A DNA stretch of 6,922 nucleotides from Methanobacterium sp. PtaU1.Bin242. GTDB taxonomy: Archaea > Methanobacteriota > Methanobacteria > Methanobacteriales > Methanobacteriaceae. The notes beneath the pieces are model-generated. The model had not been told where the DNA came from and did no database searches. It saw only the letters and a list, made by a program, of their open reading frames with translations. Positions 6,893-6,922 of the stretch are shown in pieces. The translations under genes were made by a program, and so were the position numbers. Position 1 is the stretch's first letter, and each line of letters begins with the position of its first letter. The stretch is taken from assembly GCA_002067565.1 (NCBI GenBank), contig MVQZ01000235.1:1-6922 (forward strand), written 5' to 3'.

Positions 6893-6922
6893 CTAAAATT
6901 AACAAATATATGATTGATTCCG

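Overview
The window looks like chromosomal DNA of a methanogenic archaeon, most likely Methanobacterium or a close relative. The reasons are: very AT-rich intergenic DNA with archaeal TATA-like boxes (TTAATATAATTT, TTTATATA); an indolepyruvate:ferredoxin oxidoreductase gene pair; a winged-helix regulator of the LLWWLIAG archaeal type; and a zinc-ribbon leader (MGYLICENC...) that I recall from many Methanobacterium proteins. The genus call is inference, not a search result. I see no RNA gene, CRISPR array, insertion sequence or origin.

Layout. Everything from 1 to about 5960 is read from the minus strand; only the last gene (6284-6892) is on the plus strand. In minus-strand reading order: iorA (5960-4104) and iorB (3998-3408) encode the two subunits of a TPP and iron-sulfur 2-oxoacid oxidoreductase for aryl-pyruvates. 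Next, probably from its own promoter, come a small winged-helix regulator (3314-3027) and a 117-residue multi-spanning membrane protein (2981-2628). After a 94-base gap follow a MacB/FtsX-type ABC permease (2533-1361) and its ATPase (1368-640), overlapping by 8 bases. After a 213-base gap a second ATPase gene begins (426 to beyond base 1). It carries an N-terminal zinc ribbon and a repetitive acidic linker in front of an ABC domain that is almost identical in DNA to the complete ATPase.

On the plus strand, 6284-6892 encodes a YgjP/DUF45-type zinc metallopeptidase with HEVAH and a downstream histidine. It diverges from iorA across a 323-base AT-rich spacer holding three inverted repeats, one of which is a perfect palindrome around a TATA box.

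How the genes work together. IorAB forms one enzyme. The ABC permease and ATPase form one exporter or lipoprotein-type mechanotransmission module. The regulator and membrane protein look like a conserved archaeal pair that might sense the envelope and control the neighbouring ABC genes; that link rests on position only. The most unusual part is the duplicated ATPase pair: one copy seems to have been fused in frame behind a zinc-ribbon and acidic-repeat module, with the old start codon replaced by an isoleucine codon.
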